Assembly: GCA_947500875.1 (NCBI GenBank)
Contig: CANMUN010000010.1
Coordinates: forward strand, 1 to 63,212
Source of the DNA: Flavobacteriales bacterium
GTDB taxonomy: Bacteria; Bacteroidota; Bacteroidia; Flavobacteriales_D; Crocinitomicaceae
DNA length: 63,212 bases
Direction: 5' to 3'
The position numbers were made by a program, and so were the translations under genes. Position 1 is the first letter of the stretch. Every line of letters begins with the position of its first letter. Below are positions 18,912-27,006 of this stretch, piece after piece. The notes under the pieces were generated by a model. The model was not told where the DNA came from. It made no database searches and worked only from the letters and a program-made list of their open reading frames with translations.

Positions 18912-20735
18912 ATGTTTAAGCGGAAAGGTTTATTCAATGGGGGTTATTTTGCTGGAATTATTACGGTGTTAATCTTATTGAACGTCATTTTCTCGTTGTT
19001 GCATTTCAAGCTGGACTTAACAGCAGATCAACGTTTTTCGTTAGCCAGGGGCACCCAAGCCTTTCTTAAAAAAACCAAAAATCAAGAAAGCAGAATCAGT
19101 TTAAAAATTTATTTAGAAGGCGATTTACCTGCCGAAATTCAAGGGTTTAGAAATGCTATCGAGGACAAGTTAAAGGATTTTAAATCCCTGGCCGGCAATC
19201 GCATTGAATACGAATTCGTCAACCCGAACGAAGGTCACGCCTCGAAAAAAGAAGAGTACTTTTTTCTAAAGGGTCTTTTCAATAAAGGAATTTTACCTAC
19301 CAAAGTCGTTTATGTGAAAAACGGCATTCAGTCGCAGTTAGTGCTTTGGGCTGGAGCGGAAATTTCATGTTCTGCCAACGGCGTTATTAAGGAATCCTAC
19401 CTTCAATTTTTACCCGGAACCCCGAACGGCGACCCCCTTGAACTGAACCGCATTAATCCCATTATTGAAAACGCCCTCAACAACTTGGAATATAATTTAC
19501 TCTCCGCAATGCGTAAAATCAGCCAATCTGAGAAAAAACGCATCGCTTTTCTTCAAGGACATGGAGAATTAAAGGAACAAGAAACGATTAACGCACGTGC
19601 GGTACTCAGTCCTTATTTTTACCTAACCACATTAACCTTAGGTTCCGAAGCGTCCTATCAGGAACTGAACGACCTGGACGGAATCATCGTTGCGAATCCT
19701 ACCCAGCCATTTTCGGACCTCGACCTTTATTTTCTTGATCAATTCGTCATGAACGGAGGACGTTTAATGGTATTCATGAATACCCTTCATCACCAAGAAG
19801 ATTCCTTGGGTAAAAACTACTTTGACCACACCCTTCGAAAGAACATCAAACTGGATAGAATGATGTTTGACTACGGCATTCGAATGCACGAAAACTACGT
19901 GTTTGATCGGGTTTGCGGCTACCGCAAAGTTCAACTCAAAAACACGAGCAGTTTAAGTTGGCCTTATTACGTGTTAAGTTCTCCTTCCCTACATCCCATA
20001 ACGCGAAACATTGACCCCGTTTACTTGCCTTATCCCAACGAACTGCAATTGATTGAACGGCCTGGTGTGAGATTGAGTAAAATTCTTACCACCTCGAGCA
20101 ATGCCAACCGCTCGGGTATTGCTCCTCAAATCAGCTTGATGGATTTTCAAGTGTTTGGAGAAAATCCTTTGTTCATCGAAAACCCGGATGACCCCATTAA
20201 TAAGATAACGCTTGCGGCTATGGCTGAGGGTGAAATACCTTCGTACTTCTCAAACCGTGAACTGGCGGATGAAAACAGTCGGTCGATAGAGAGCGTTGCA
20301 GAAATGCGAAAAGTTCCGAAAAAATTCAGGATCAAGAAGGTAAAGAGTTCCAACGATGCCAAGGTCTTTGTAGTGGGAAATGGAACGTTTCTAGCCAATG
20401 AATACGATTCGGTTTTTCAAGGGGGAAGTTATCAATACCGCCCCTATCCCGCTTTCCCTTTTAACGCATTGAAATACAGCAAAATACCTGATATCAATGG
20501 CCGACCCTTGATCTATGGAAATCAGGAGTTCATTCAAAATTTAGTGGATTACATGCTGGGAGACAACAGCGTTTTAGATATCCGAAGCCGTCAAATCGAA
20601 CTTCGTCAATTGGACCAACGGAAAATGATGGACGAAGGGAATTTCATTCGTTATATTAACCTCTTGATTCCATTCTTACTCATCGCTTTGTTAGGAGGGG
20701 TCATTTTCTTCCTACGTAAAAAGAAATATCAGTAG
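18912..20735 (+). CDS. gldG: Gliding motility ABC transporter component GldG
   Basis: The 607-residue protein has a membrane segment at about 10-33, a long extracytoplasmic region beginning LDLTADQRFSLARGT, and a C-terminal membrane helix (LLIPFLLIALLGGVIFFL) followed by Arg/Lys. This is the GldG architecture. In Flavobacterium GldG is required with GldA and GldF for gliding in some but not all species; whether this organism glides is not shown by this window. Confidence 0.95.
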   Translation: MFKRKGLFNGGYFAGIITVLILLNVIFSLLHFKLDLTADQRFSLARGTQAFLKKTKNQESRISLKIYLEGDLPAEIQGFRNAIEDKLKDFKSLAGNRIEYEFVNPNEGHASKKEEYFFLKGLFNKGILPTKVVYVKNGIQSQLVLWAGAEISCSANGVIKESYLQFLPGTPNGDPLELNRINPIIENALNNLEYNLLSAMRKISQSEKKRIAFLQGHGELKEQETINARAVLSPYFYLTTLTLGSEASYQELNDLDGIIVANPTQPFSDLDLYFLDQFVMNGGRLMVFMNTLHHQEDSLGKNYFDHTLRKNIKLDRMMFDYGIRMHENYVFDRVCGYRKVQLKNTSSLSWPYYVLSSPSLHPITRNIDPVYLPYPNELQLIERPGVRLSKILTTSSNANRSGIAPQISLMDFQVFGENPLFIENPDDPINKITLAAMAEGEIPSYFSNRELADENSRSIESVAEMRKVPKKFRIKKVKSSNDAKVFVVGNGTFLANEYDSVFQGGSYQYRPYPAFPFNALKYSKIPDINGRPLIYGNQEFIQNLVDYMLGDNSVLDIRSRQIELRQLDQRKMMDEGNFIRYINLLIPFLLIALLGGVIFFLRKKKYQ

Positions 20736-20737
20736 CT

Positions 20738-21790
20738 ATGAAAAAATACCAACCTTGGATCGGGATTGCTTTTTTAATAGGAGTTATTGGAGTTTTGGCT
20801 TGGACCGCTTCCGTACTTCTCAAGAAGCGCGGAGCCTCCGATGCGGGTTCTTTTGATTTCGCTATTGAGGACACCACCAAGGTTACGAGCATTGAAATCA
20901 GGGACGCTTTTGGAAAGAAAATATCCCTGATCAAACAAGGACAAAATTGGGTGGATGATCGGGGGCAATGCGTCTCAGCGCCGAACGTTTCCTTTATTCT
21001 AGAGGCGGCCAAACTGATTGAGTTCAAGGGATACCTTCCTGAGAAGTCGAAAAAGAACTTTGTTAATTTGATGACAACCCAACACATCATGGTCAAGTTT
21101 TTTGTGGACGGTGAATGGGATAAAACGTGGTACATCGGTCCCCCAGCTCAGGACCATTATGGTCAAATTATGTTACTGGAATCTGCGGAAGATGGCCTCA
21201 GCCAAGAGCCTGTAATGATGCGAATTCGTGGATTAAATGGAATCATCAGCCCCCGATTTTTTTCGGATCGAAAGAAATGGATGTGTACTTCGCTTTTTGC
21301 CCACACACCAGAACAAATACGTAGCGTTGAAGTACGGAATTATGAAAAACCCGATTTGAGTTTTAAGGTCCTCTATTCCGGTAAACGTTTTGAGGTTACC
21401 TCGAATGGGAAACCTCTGTTGGCATTGGATACCTCCAATGTTTATCGCTACTTACAAGAATTCCGAAACGTGCATTTCAATTCGGCGAATTTAGAACTGA
21501 ATCAGCAACAATGCGACTCCGTGAAGCGCAGCCCTAAGTACGCGACACTTCGAGTTAAAACAGATAAGGGAACATTAAAAACCCTGCATTTATACCGGAT
21601 TAAAGCAACGGATTTACAGCGCAACGAAATGGGAGAAATGGTTCCGTGGGATATGAACATGTTATGGGCCGAGCTGGAAAATGGAGCATTGGTGAAATGC
21701 CAGTATTTTGTCTTCAACCCTTTGCTTATGGGACATATTTATTTTCCTGCAATCGTAGAGCCTTCCCGCAATCCTGGGGAAAGAAAGTAA
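20738..21790 (+). CDS. DUF4340-like membrane-anchored protein
   Basis: The 350-residue product follows gldG after 2 bases. It has one N-terminal membrane helix (WIGIAFLIGVIGVLAWTASVLL) and a large extracytoplasmic part resembling DUF4340 proteins, with VTSIEIRDAFGKKISLIKQGQNWV near the start. DUF4340 genes frequently sit beside GldG-type ABC components, so a structural role in the same complex is likely. The match is by pattern, so the family name is tentative. Confidence 0.75.
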   Translation: MKKYQPWIGIAFLIGVIGVLAWTASVLLKKRGASDAGSFDFAIEDTTKVTSIEIRDAFGKKISLIKQGQNWVDDRGQCVSAPNVSFILEAAKLIEFKGYLPEKSKKNFVNLMTTQHIMVKFFVDGEWDKTWYIGPPAQDHYGQIMLLESAEDGLSQEPVMMRIRGLNGIISPRFFSDRKKWMCTSLFAHTPEQIRSVEVRNYEKPDLSFKVLYSGKRFEVTSNGKPLLALDTSNVYRYLQEFRNVHFNSANLELNQQQCDSVKRSPKYATLRVKTDKGTLKTLHLYRIKATDLQRNEMGEMVPWDMNMLWAELENGALVKCQYFVFNPLLMGHIYFPAIVEPSRNPGERK

Positions 21791-21819
21791 ATAATACCTC
21801 AGATTTATCAAAGTATTGT

Positions 21820-21827
21820 TATCTTTG
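21820..21827 (+). promoter_or_regulatory. Promoter -7 element TATCTTTG for dnaN
   Basis: A perfect TAnnTTTG box lies 18 bases before the dnaN start, in the 55-base gap after the gldFG operon. It implies that dnaN-rlmN has its own promoter with a short leader. Confidence 0.5.
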
Positions 21828-21845
21828 TAATCAGATCAAAAAAGT

Positions 21846-22964
21846 ATGAATTTCGTTACCTCCAGCACTACGCTACTCCACCATTTGCAGAGCATTTCGG
21901 GTGCCCTAAGCACCAATACTAAGCTTCCTATTTTAGACAACTTTTTATTTAAAGTAGAAGGGCAAAAATTAACCGTTATTGCAACGGATTTGGAAACCAC
22001 GATGATTACGCATCTTGAGGTTCAATCCGAGGGCGATGGTGCAATTGCGATACCGGCTAAATTGCTGCTTGAGGTGCTCAAAAATCTACCCGATCAGCCC
22101 TGTGCTTTTCGCGTAAGCATGGATACGTTTGCGGTAGAAATCGGTTACGACAACGGGAAATCGAAAATGATCGGATTTAACAGCAACGAATTCCCTAAAT
22201 TACCCTCTGCGGATTACAGCAGTTCCATCGAGGTTTCGGGAGAATTATTGTCCAGCGCGATTGCAAAAACCCTTTTTGCGGTAGGTACGGACGAAATGCG
22301 CCCTACCATGACCGGGGTGCTTTGTGAATTTTCTCCCGAGAACATCACGTTTGTTGCTACGGATGCGCACAAATTGGTAAGGTACCGTCGTACGGACATC
22401 TCAACGACCTCAAGTTCTTCGTTCATTCTTCCGAAAAAACCCCTCAACCTGCTCAAGGGAAATATTCGCGGTGAAGAGCAAGTACGGATTGAATACAATG
22501 AGTCAAACGCCACGTTTAGTTTCAACGATATTACCTTGGTTTGCCGGTTAATTGACGGTAAATACCCTAATTATGAGGCGGTAATCCCTAAAGAAAATCC
22601 GAACGTTTTGACGGTTGAACGCAGTCAGTTTCATAATTCCTTGCGTCGTGTAGCCATTTTTTCCAACAAAACTACGCACCAAGTGCTGCTCAAAATGGCA
22701 GGAGCGGAGCTTCAACTTTCGGCAGAAGATATGGACTTTTCGAACGAGGCCAATGAGCGCCTTACGTGTAACTACAACGGCATGGACATGGAAATCGCCT
22801 TCAACGCAAGGCCCTTGGTTGAGATGCTTTCGATTTTAGAAACGGAATCGATTCAATTGTCGATGAGCGAACCTTCACGTGCAGGTTTGATCACTCCATT
22901 TGAAAATAAAAACAGCCACGAGCACATCCTGATGTTGGTGATGCCAGTAATGTTAACGCGTTAA
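21846..22964 (+). CDS. dnaN: DNA polymerase III sliding clamp, beta subunit
   Basis: The 372-residue clamp has three repeated clamp domains, the family segment SNTKLPILDNFLF near the N-terminus, RPTMTGVLCEF and ATDAHKLVRYR in the middle, and a C-terminal MLVMPVMLTR that matches the conserved PMRL-type end. It encircles DNA and tethers replicative polymerases. In this genome it lies 4 kb from dnaA rather than directly beside it. Confidence 0.97.
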   Translation: MNFVTSSTTLLHHLQSISGALSTNTKLPILDNFLFKVEGQKLTVIATDLETTMITHLEVQSEGDGAIAIPAKLLLEVLKNLPDQPCAFRVSMDTFAVEIGYDNGKSKMIGFNSNEFPKLPSADYSSSIEVSGELLSSAIAKTLFAVGTDEMRPTMTGVLCEFSPENITFVATDAHKLVRYRRTDISTTSSSSFILPKKPLNLLKGNIRGEEQVRIEYNESNATFSFNDITLVCRLIDGKYPNYEAVIPKENPNVLTVERSQFHNSLRRVAIFSNKTTHQVLLKMAGAELQLSAEDMDFSNEANERLTCNYNGMDMEIAFNARPLVEMLSILETESIQLSMSEPSRAGLITPFENKNSHEHILMLVMPVMLTR

Positions 22965-22972
22965 TTTTAACG

Positions 22973-24013
22973 GTGCTTCAAAAGCGGAATATTCGTTCCC
23001 TTTCCTCGGACGAACTTAGCGTCCATTTAAGCGAGGAAGGATTCCCAAAATTTCGTGTCAAACAAATAATCCATTGGCTTTGGAATAACAACTCCTCCGA
23101 CTTTTCATCGATGCATAACCTGGGTGAAGCGTTAGTGAAGCATTTGGAGGAATCATTTTACATAGACAAACTCGGTACAAAATATACTCAAATAAGCAGG
23201 GACAAAACCATTAAATGCGGATTTTCGACGAATGAGGGTCATGTCATTGAAGGGGTATTGATTCCCACTGCTACTCGCATGACAGCCTGCATTTCCTCTC
23301 AAGTTGGCTGCAGCCTTTCGTGTTTATTCTGTGCCACAGGAAAATTAAAGCTGTTAAAAAACTTGAGCCCGGGAGAAATTGTTGATCAAGTAGTACTGTT
23401 AGAACAGCTGGCCCAAGAACATTATCAGCAGGGATTAAGCAACATCGTTTTAATGGGAATGGGTGAACCTCTACTTAACTACAACAACGTCTTGACAGCG
23501 GTTTCCATATTGACGGATCCGAACCGATATGGAATAAGCCCCAAAAGGATTACCTTATCCACCGCCGGAATTTCCAAAATGATACGAAAACTGGGCGATG
23601 ATCAAGTCCGTTTTAATTTAGCGCTTTCGCTTCATGCGGCTGACGATGAAAAGCGGAGTGAAGTTATGGAAATCAATCGATCCAACGACCTCGACTCCTT
23701 ATCCGAAGCCTTACAATACTTCCACGAAAAAACTCAAACGCGGGTGACTTTTGAGTACATCTTGTTCAAAGATTTTAACGATTCGTTGGAAGACGCCTCA
23801 AAACTGGCGGCTTTTGCACGATGCGTTCCTTGTAAGATTAACCTAATCGAATATAATCCGATCGGTGATGGTAAATTCCAGCGTGCTGAGGTGTATAAAA
23901 CCGAGGCATTCAAAACGTTTTTAGAAGAGCGAAACCTGATTGTTAATGTGCGGCGTAGCCGAGGAAAAGATATTGATGCTGCTTGCGGTCAATTGGCGAA
24001 TAAAATCCGCTAA
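22973..24013 (+). CDS. rlmN: Dual-specificity rRNA/tRNA adenine-C2 methyltransferase RlmN
   Basis: This 346-residue radical-SAM enzyme methylates C2 of A2503 in 23S rRNA and A37 in some tRNAs. The radical-SAM cluster motif CSLSCLFC is clear, with the upstream methyl-carrier region and ACISSQVGC; the second catalytic Cys is in DIDAACGQL near the end. Translation begins at a GTG (22973), eight bases after dnaN. The 3' end is one base from the convergent SirB1-like gene. Confidence 0.95.
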   Translation: MLQKRNIRSLSSDELSVHLSEEGFPKFRVKQIIHWLWNNNSSDFSSMHNLGEALVKHLEESFYIDKLGTKYTQISRDKTIKCGFSTNEGHVIEGVLIPTATRMTACISSQVGCSLSCLFCATGKLKLLKNLSPGEIVDQVVLLEQLAQEHYQQGLSNIVLMGMGEPLLNYNNVLTAVSILTDPNRYGISPKRITLSTAGISKMIRKLGDDQVRFNLALSLHAADDEKRSEVMEINRSNDLDSLSEALQYFHEKTQTRVTFEYILFKDFNDSLEDASKLAAFARCVPCKINLIEYNPIGDGKFQRAEVYKTEAFKTFLEERNLIVNVRRSRGKDIDAACGQLANKIR

Positions 24014-24014
24014 A

Positions 24015-24890
24015 CTAGAACCACTGTTTCAAAGCCTCATACGTCCGTAACTTCACAACGTCACCGCTGAATTTGCAACTTTCCTCGTAGGCTAATAAAT
24101 AGCGTTGAATTAACTCCGTGTTGGAGGCTGGTTCAAAGTATTTTCTTTCCGGTGCAACTTCCAACTGTTTTAAATACTGATGAATTTGTTCCTCATCAAA
24201 CACCAGTCCTTTGACACTTGGGTTGATATAAAAGAGCACCCCGTAAGGGTTTTCTTGTTGGGTGAAAAGGGAACTATGATGTTCATCCATTCGTGCCAAA
24301 ATAAAAATTTGAGGAAGGTCGATTCCATGGATTGGAACATCCAGCCAATTGGCAATGATTGAATAAATCAATCCAATAATTAAGGGATTACCTTTTTTAT
24401 CCTCAAGGACTTGAGCAATGTTCAGATGGCTCACGTTGCGGTCGAACCCTTCTGAGCAATGAAATCCATGCACTTTGAAAAAAACATGGTTTAACACCTT
24501 TACCTGTTCAAAAGCGGTTTGGTAATCGTTCAGCTCCAACCACACATCCTTTCTAAGCTGCTCCATTTGCTCAAGCACCTTCGCCTCATTCAAATGCGGA
24601 TTATGAATTTTTGAGAGCGAAATAATGGCTTGAAGCAAATCTTTTTCGTGAGAATCCTTCCATAATTTCAATTCATTGCGAACGGCCTCTAAACGAATGG
24701 TTTCCGAAATATCAGCGGCACGAAAGCGCTGCAATTCACTCAATTCTCCCTTAGAAATCACCTCATCAAGGTGTTCGAGCATGTCCGTTCCTTCTAAACG
24801 TATGACTTGAGAAACCACCAAATAAATTCGCTCGTCGGGATCTTCCAGGAGCGCCACTAGGGCTTTACGCTTTTTGTAAGAATTTTGCAC
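24015..24890 (-). CDS. SirB1/transglutaminase-like family protein
   Basis: The 291-residue protein has an N-terminal helical region and then the SirB1 N-terminal (transglutaminase-like) pattern: LNHVFFKVHGFHCSEGFDR, SHLNIAQVLEDKKGNPLIIGLIYSIIANWLDVPIHGIDLP and FILAR. Members are widespread but of unclear function. Translation appears to start at a GTG with a perfect -7 box only four bases upstream, so the mRNA is probably leaderless. Confidence 0.85.
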   Translation of the reverse strand: MQNSYKKRKALVALLEDPDERIYLVVSQVIRLEGTDMLEHLDEVISKGELSELQRFRAADISETIRLEAVRNELKLWKDSHEKDLLQAIISLSKIHNPHLNEAKVLEQMEQLRKDVWLELNDYQTAFEQVKVLNHVFFKVHGFHCSEGFDRNVSHLNIAQVLEDKKGNPLIIGLIYSIIANWLDVPIHGIDLPQIFILARMDEHHSSLFTQQENPYGVLFYINPSVKGLVFDEEQIHQYLKQLEVAPERKYFEPASNTELIQRYLLAYEESCKFSGDVVKLRTYEALKQWF

Positions 24891-24894
24891 CTAA

Positions 24895-24902
24895 CAAATT
24901 TA
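24895..24902 (-). promoter_or_regulatory. Promoter -7 element TAAATTTG, four bases before the SirB1-like start
   Basis: On the minus strand TAAATTTG is followed by TTAG and the GTG start. The spacing of exactly four bases is the same as before the CoA transferase, the small lipoprotein at 25076 and aroC. Confidence 0.55.
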
Positions 24903-24967
24903 TGCGGGCAAATGGTTAAAAAAGTTGCTTGAAAAAATGTTTATCAAAGTGAAAATGTTAATTGACG

Positions 24968-25061
24968 TGTAACCTTCCTCTCCTATCTCCGTTGAAGTTA
25001 CCATATCCAAACAAATCTTGCTACAGGTTGATGGAGATTGGGGGCTCTGAGCCCCCTTTTT
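24968..25061 (+). ncRNA. Candidate small RNA ending in a rho-independent terminator
   Basis: A strong terminator at 25040-25061 has no plus-strand gene before it. Upstream are a hairpin (GTAACCTTC at 24968-24976 with GAAGTTAC at 24994-25001, one bulge) and a possible long-range stem (ATCTCC at 24985-24990 with GGAGAT at 25033-25038). This looks like a short structured transcript in the gap between two divergent genes. No convincing promoter was found for it, and no known RNA family was recognised. Confidence 0.35.
25040..25061 (+). terminator. Rho-independent terminator without an upstream gene
   Basis: A 6-bp GC stem (GGGGGC / GCCCCC) with a 5-nt loop is followed by a run of five T residues. 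It lies only 14 bases before the start of the plus-strand lipoprotein gene, whose promoter begins inside its 3' edge. Confidence 0.75.
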
Positions 25062-25063
25062 AA

Positions 25064-25071
25064 TATCTTTG
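25064..25071 (+). promoter_or_regulatory. Promoter -7 element TATCTTTG, four bases before the lipoprotein start
   Basis: A perfect -7 box ends four bases (AACC) before the ATG at 25076, predicting a leaderless mRNA. A TTG at 25038-25040 is 23 bases upstream, slightly longer than the usual spacing. Confidence 0.55.
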
Positions 25072-25075
25072 AACC

Positions 25076-25414
25076 ATGAAATATTTTCTACTATTGCTCT
25101 CGAGTGCATTTCTTTTTAGCTGTAAGGTAAAAAAAATGCAACCTTACAATCCAACAGACCACAACGGTGATGTTTTCATTGGCATGATCCACGTATCTGA
25201 AGAAGGCTGTCCATTTTACATTGAAATATCGGAAGCTTTAAACCCTGGTAAAGCCATTGACTTTCGAAAGGTATATCCGGTTAATTTGAAGGACAGCATG
25301 AAGAAAAAAGGGCTTAAAGTATCTTTCAACTATACCTTATCGAAGGCTATGAATCCGGAAGGATGTACCGCAGATGCGGTGGTTCAGATCGAACAAATTC
25401 AGGTTATTCCATAG
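25076..25414 (+). CDS. Small putative lipoprotein
   Basis: The 112-residue protein has a signal sequence with lipobox ending FLFSC (Cys16), so the mature part is about 97 residues and probably membrane-attached. The rest has no domain I recognise; it holds two further Cys (in EEGCPFYIE and PEGCTADAV) and ends in a beta-rich QIEQIQVIP. The 3' end overlaps the convergent ureohydrolase gene by 11 nt. Confidence 0.8.
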   Translation: MKYFLLLLSSAFLFSCKVKKMQPYNPTDHNGDVFIGMIHVSEEGCPFYIEISEALNPGKAIDFRKVYPVNLKDSMKKKGLKVSFNYTLSKAMNPEGCTADAVVQIEQIQVIP

Positions 25415-26345
25415 CGCTTATAAAGTCCATAACTAAAAAGCAAAGGGCTTTTCCAAGCGTCCGGTCTTCTTGGGCATTGGTAGGAGCGCCTTCGCACAGA
25501 TGTAAATAAGCGATGGGCCTTTTATTTAGGGACAATAACGCTTCACGCACTTGATTCAAGGTAAAACCGGAAGGGCTTTGAGCGGAAGACGGCATGTTTT
25601 CGATGCAATCCACATCGATATCAAGTCCTGCTGGCTCATCCGAAGTCAAAAGTTTCAAAAAGTCTTCTTTTAAGGACTTTCCTTGCAGGTAATCGGTTAA
25701 TGGAACGAAATGAACATCATGATCCTTCACAAAAGCTCTTATGTACTCGTTCATGGCGTACACGTCAATGCCTAGGGCGCTATACCTTTTCAAGGTCCCT
25801 TCAAGGATCGCCGTTGAAAAAGCATTTCCTGAATGCCTCCTGCTTGGGTTTCGGCAATCGAAATGAGCGTCAAGGTTAACATTGTGCGTGACCTTTCTGC
25901 ACGAGCTTGCCCATCGCAACAAAGGCAAGGCGTTGTTATGCCCTCCACCAATGACAATGGGAATTTGATGGGGTTCTAGGAACTCCGTCAGTACGTTCTC
26001 GACCAAAGTGTCCAGTTCTTCGACCATGAGGCCGGCAAGCTCAATGTCTTGTGGGAAAACACCGGTAAATGCAATGTTACCCAAAACATCAAAAGATTGA
26101 TTCGAATTAGGTAGCGCAAGGAAAAACGATAAGAATGCCGCAAAAGCATTTTCGGATCCTGGTCTTCCATAGTTGGCAAAAGGGCCAATACACTCGCTAA
26201 TTCCAAGTATTACAAAACGAGGGCTTACGGTTTTTTGGTTTAAGAAATCAACGTTTCTGTATTCTCCTTTCCTTCCTTTAACTCCGGAATTTCTAAGAAC
26301 TTCATTTTTCCGAACGAATTCAAAATGATTATTGATGGATTTCAT
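25404..26345 (-). CDS. Arginase/agmatinase/formimidoylglutamase family hydrolase
   Basis: The 313-residue protein keeps the binuclear manganese ligands of ureohydrolases: His in VIGGGHNN, the D-H-D set in NLDAHFDCR and the two Asp of GLDIDVD. The usual DP after the last motif is replaced by CIENMP. Family members split guanidino or formimino groups from arginine, agmatine or formimidoylglutamate; the motifs do not settle which. No histidine-utilisation genes are nearby. Its start overlaps the thioesterase gene by 17 nt. Confidence 0.85.
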   Translation of the reverse strand: MKSINNHFEFVRKNEVLRNSGVKGRKGEYRNVDFLNQKTVSPRFVILGISECIGPFANYGRPGSENAFAAFLSFFLALPNSNQSFDVLGNIAFTGVFPQDIELAGLMVEELDTLVENVLTEFLEPHQIPIVIGGGHNNALPLLRWASSCRKVTHNVNLDAHFDCRNPSRRHSGNAFSTAILEGTLKRYSALGIDVYAMNEYIRAFVKDHDVHFVPLTDYLQGKSLKEDFLKLLTSDEPAGLDIDVDCIENMPSSAQSPSGFTLNQVREALLSLNKRPIAYLHLCEGAPTNAQEDRTLGKALCFLVMDFISAME

Positions 26346-26751
26346 ATTGTTTTAGGGCATGAATGATGGAACTTGGAATTCTCATAGGCTTGAGGTTTAC
26401 TTCGTCGGTAAATACCAAAACCGTTGAGGCGGTGGTGGTAATTTGATCCGCCAGGTTCATAAATACATACTCAAAGGTCACAGAACACGAACTTACGCCA
26501 ACGAGTTGGGTGATAAGAAAGAACTGTTCATCATAACGCAGCGGTCTTTTATACGTAATTTGCAATGATGTTACGGGCAGTAAAACACCTTCACCTTCCA
26601 TTTCCCGGTAGGAAATACCCAAAGAACGCAGTGCTTCCACCCTTCCTAATTCAAGAAAAACAGGATAATTTCCATAATAACAAAAGCCCATCTGATCGGT
26701 TTCACTATAGCGAATTCTCAGTTCAATCTGATGTGAAAAATTATATTTCAT
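26329..26751 (-). CDS. Acyl-CoA thioesterase, YbgC/4HBT hot-dog fold
   Basis: This 140-residue protein begins with a beta strand and the active-site pattern RYSETDQMGFCYYGNYPVFLELGR, where the Asp of SETDQMG corresponds to the catalytic Asp of 4-hydroxybenzoyl-CoA thioesterases. The length is standard. It lies directly upstream of, and overlaps, the ureohydrolase gene; the substrate is unknown. Confidence 0.9.
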   Translation of the reverse strand: MKYNFSHQIELRIRYSETDQMGFCYYGNYPVFLELGRVEALRSLGISYREMEGEGVLLPVTSLQITYKRPLRYDEQFFLITQLVGVSSCSVTFEYVFMNLADQITTTASTVLVFTDEVNLKPMRIPSSIIHALKQYEIHQ

Positions 26752-27006
26752 TCCTGTTCTAATTTATTTGGCAAATTACTGCAAATTATTTTACATTTGC
26801 CTCCCCGTTTTTATACCCTTGTTCGGGTCGGATAAACGGGGATGAGTTAATAAAAAAAAGATGAAAAACAAGAGCCTTTTGAGTTTTTTTTTCACTTTTT
26901 TTTAATCAACTTTGCTTCAAGTTCATAATATACGTTTAACGCCTAGTTAATTTATTATGAATTTGATAATGAGTTCGTTAGTTAATTGTATTTTTTTGTT
27001 TCTTCT
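26752..27006. other. AT-rich upstream region of dnaA
   Basis: The 255-base gap between the divergent thioesterase and dnaA genes contains A- and T-tracts and a CCCCGTTTTT / GATAAACGGGG partial inverted repeat (26802-26842). I find no TTATCCACA-type DnaA boxes, so it does not look like an origin. TTTG at 26911-26914 with TACGTTTA at 26931-26938 is a weak promoter candidate with short spacing. Confidence 0.5.

Noticed and set aside
26752..27006. Possible oriC upstream of dnaA
   Set aside because: The gap is AT-rich, but no DnaA boxes or repeated motifs were found.
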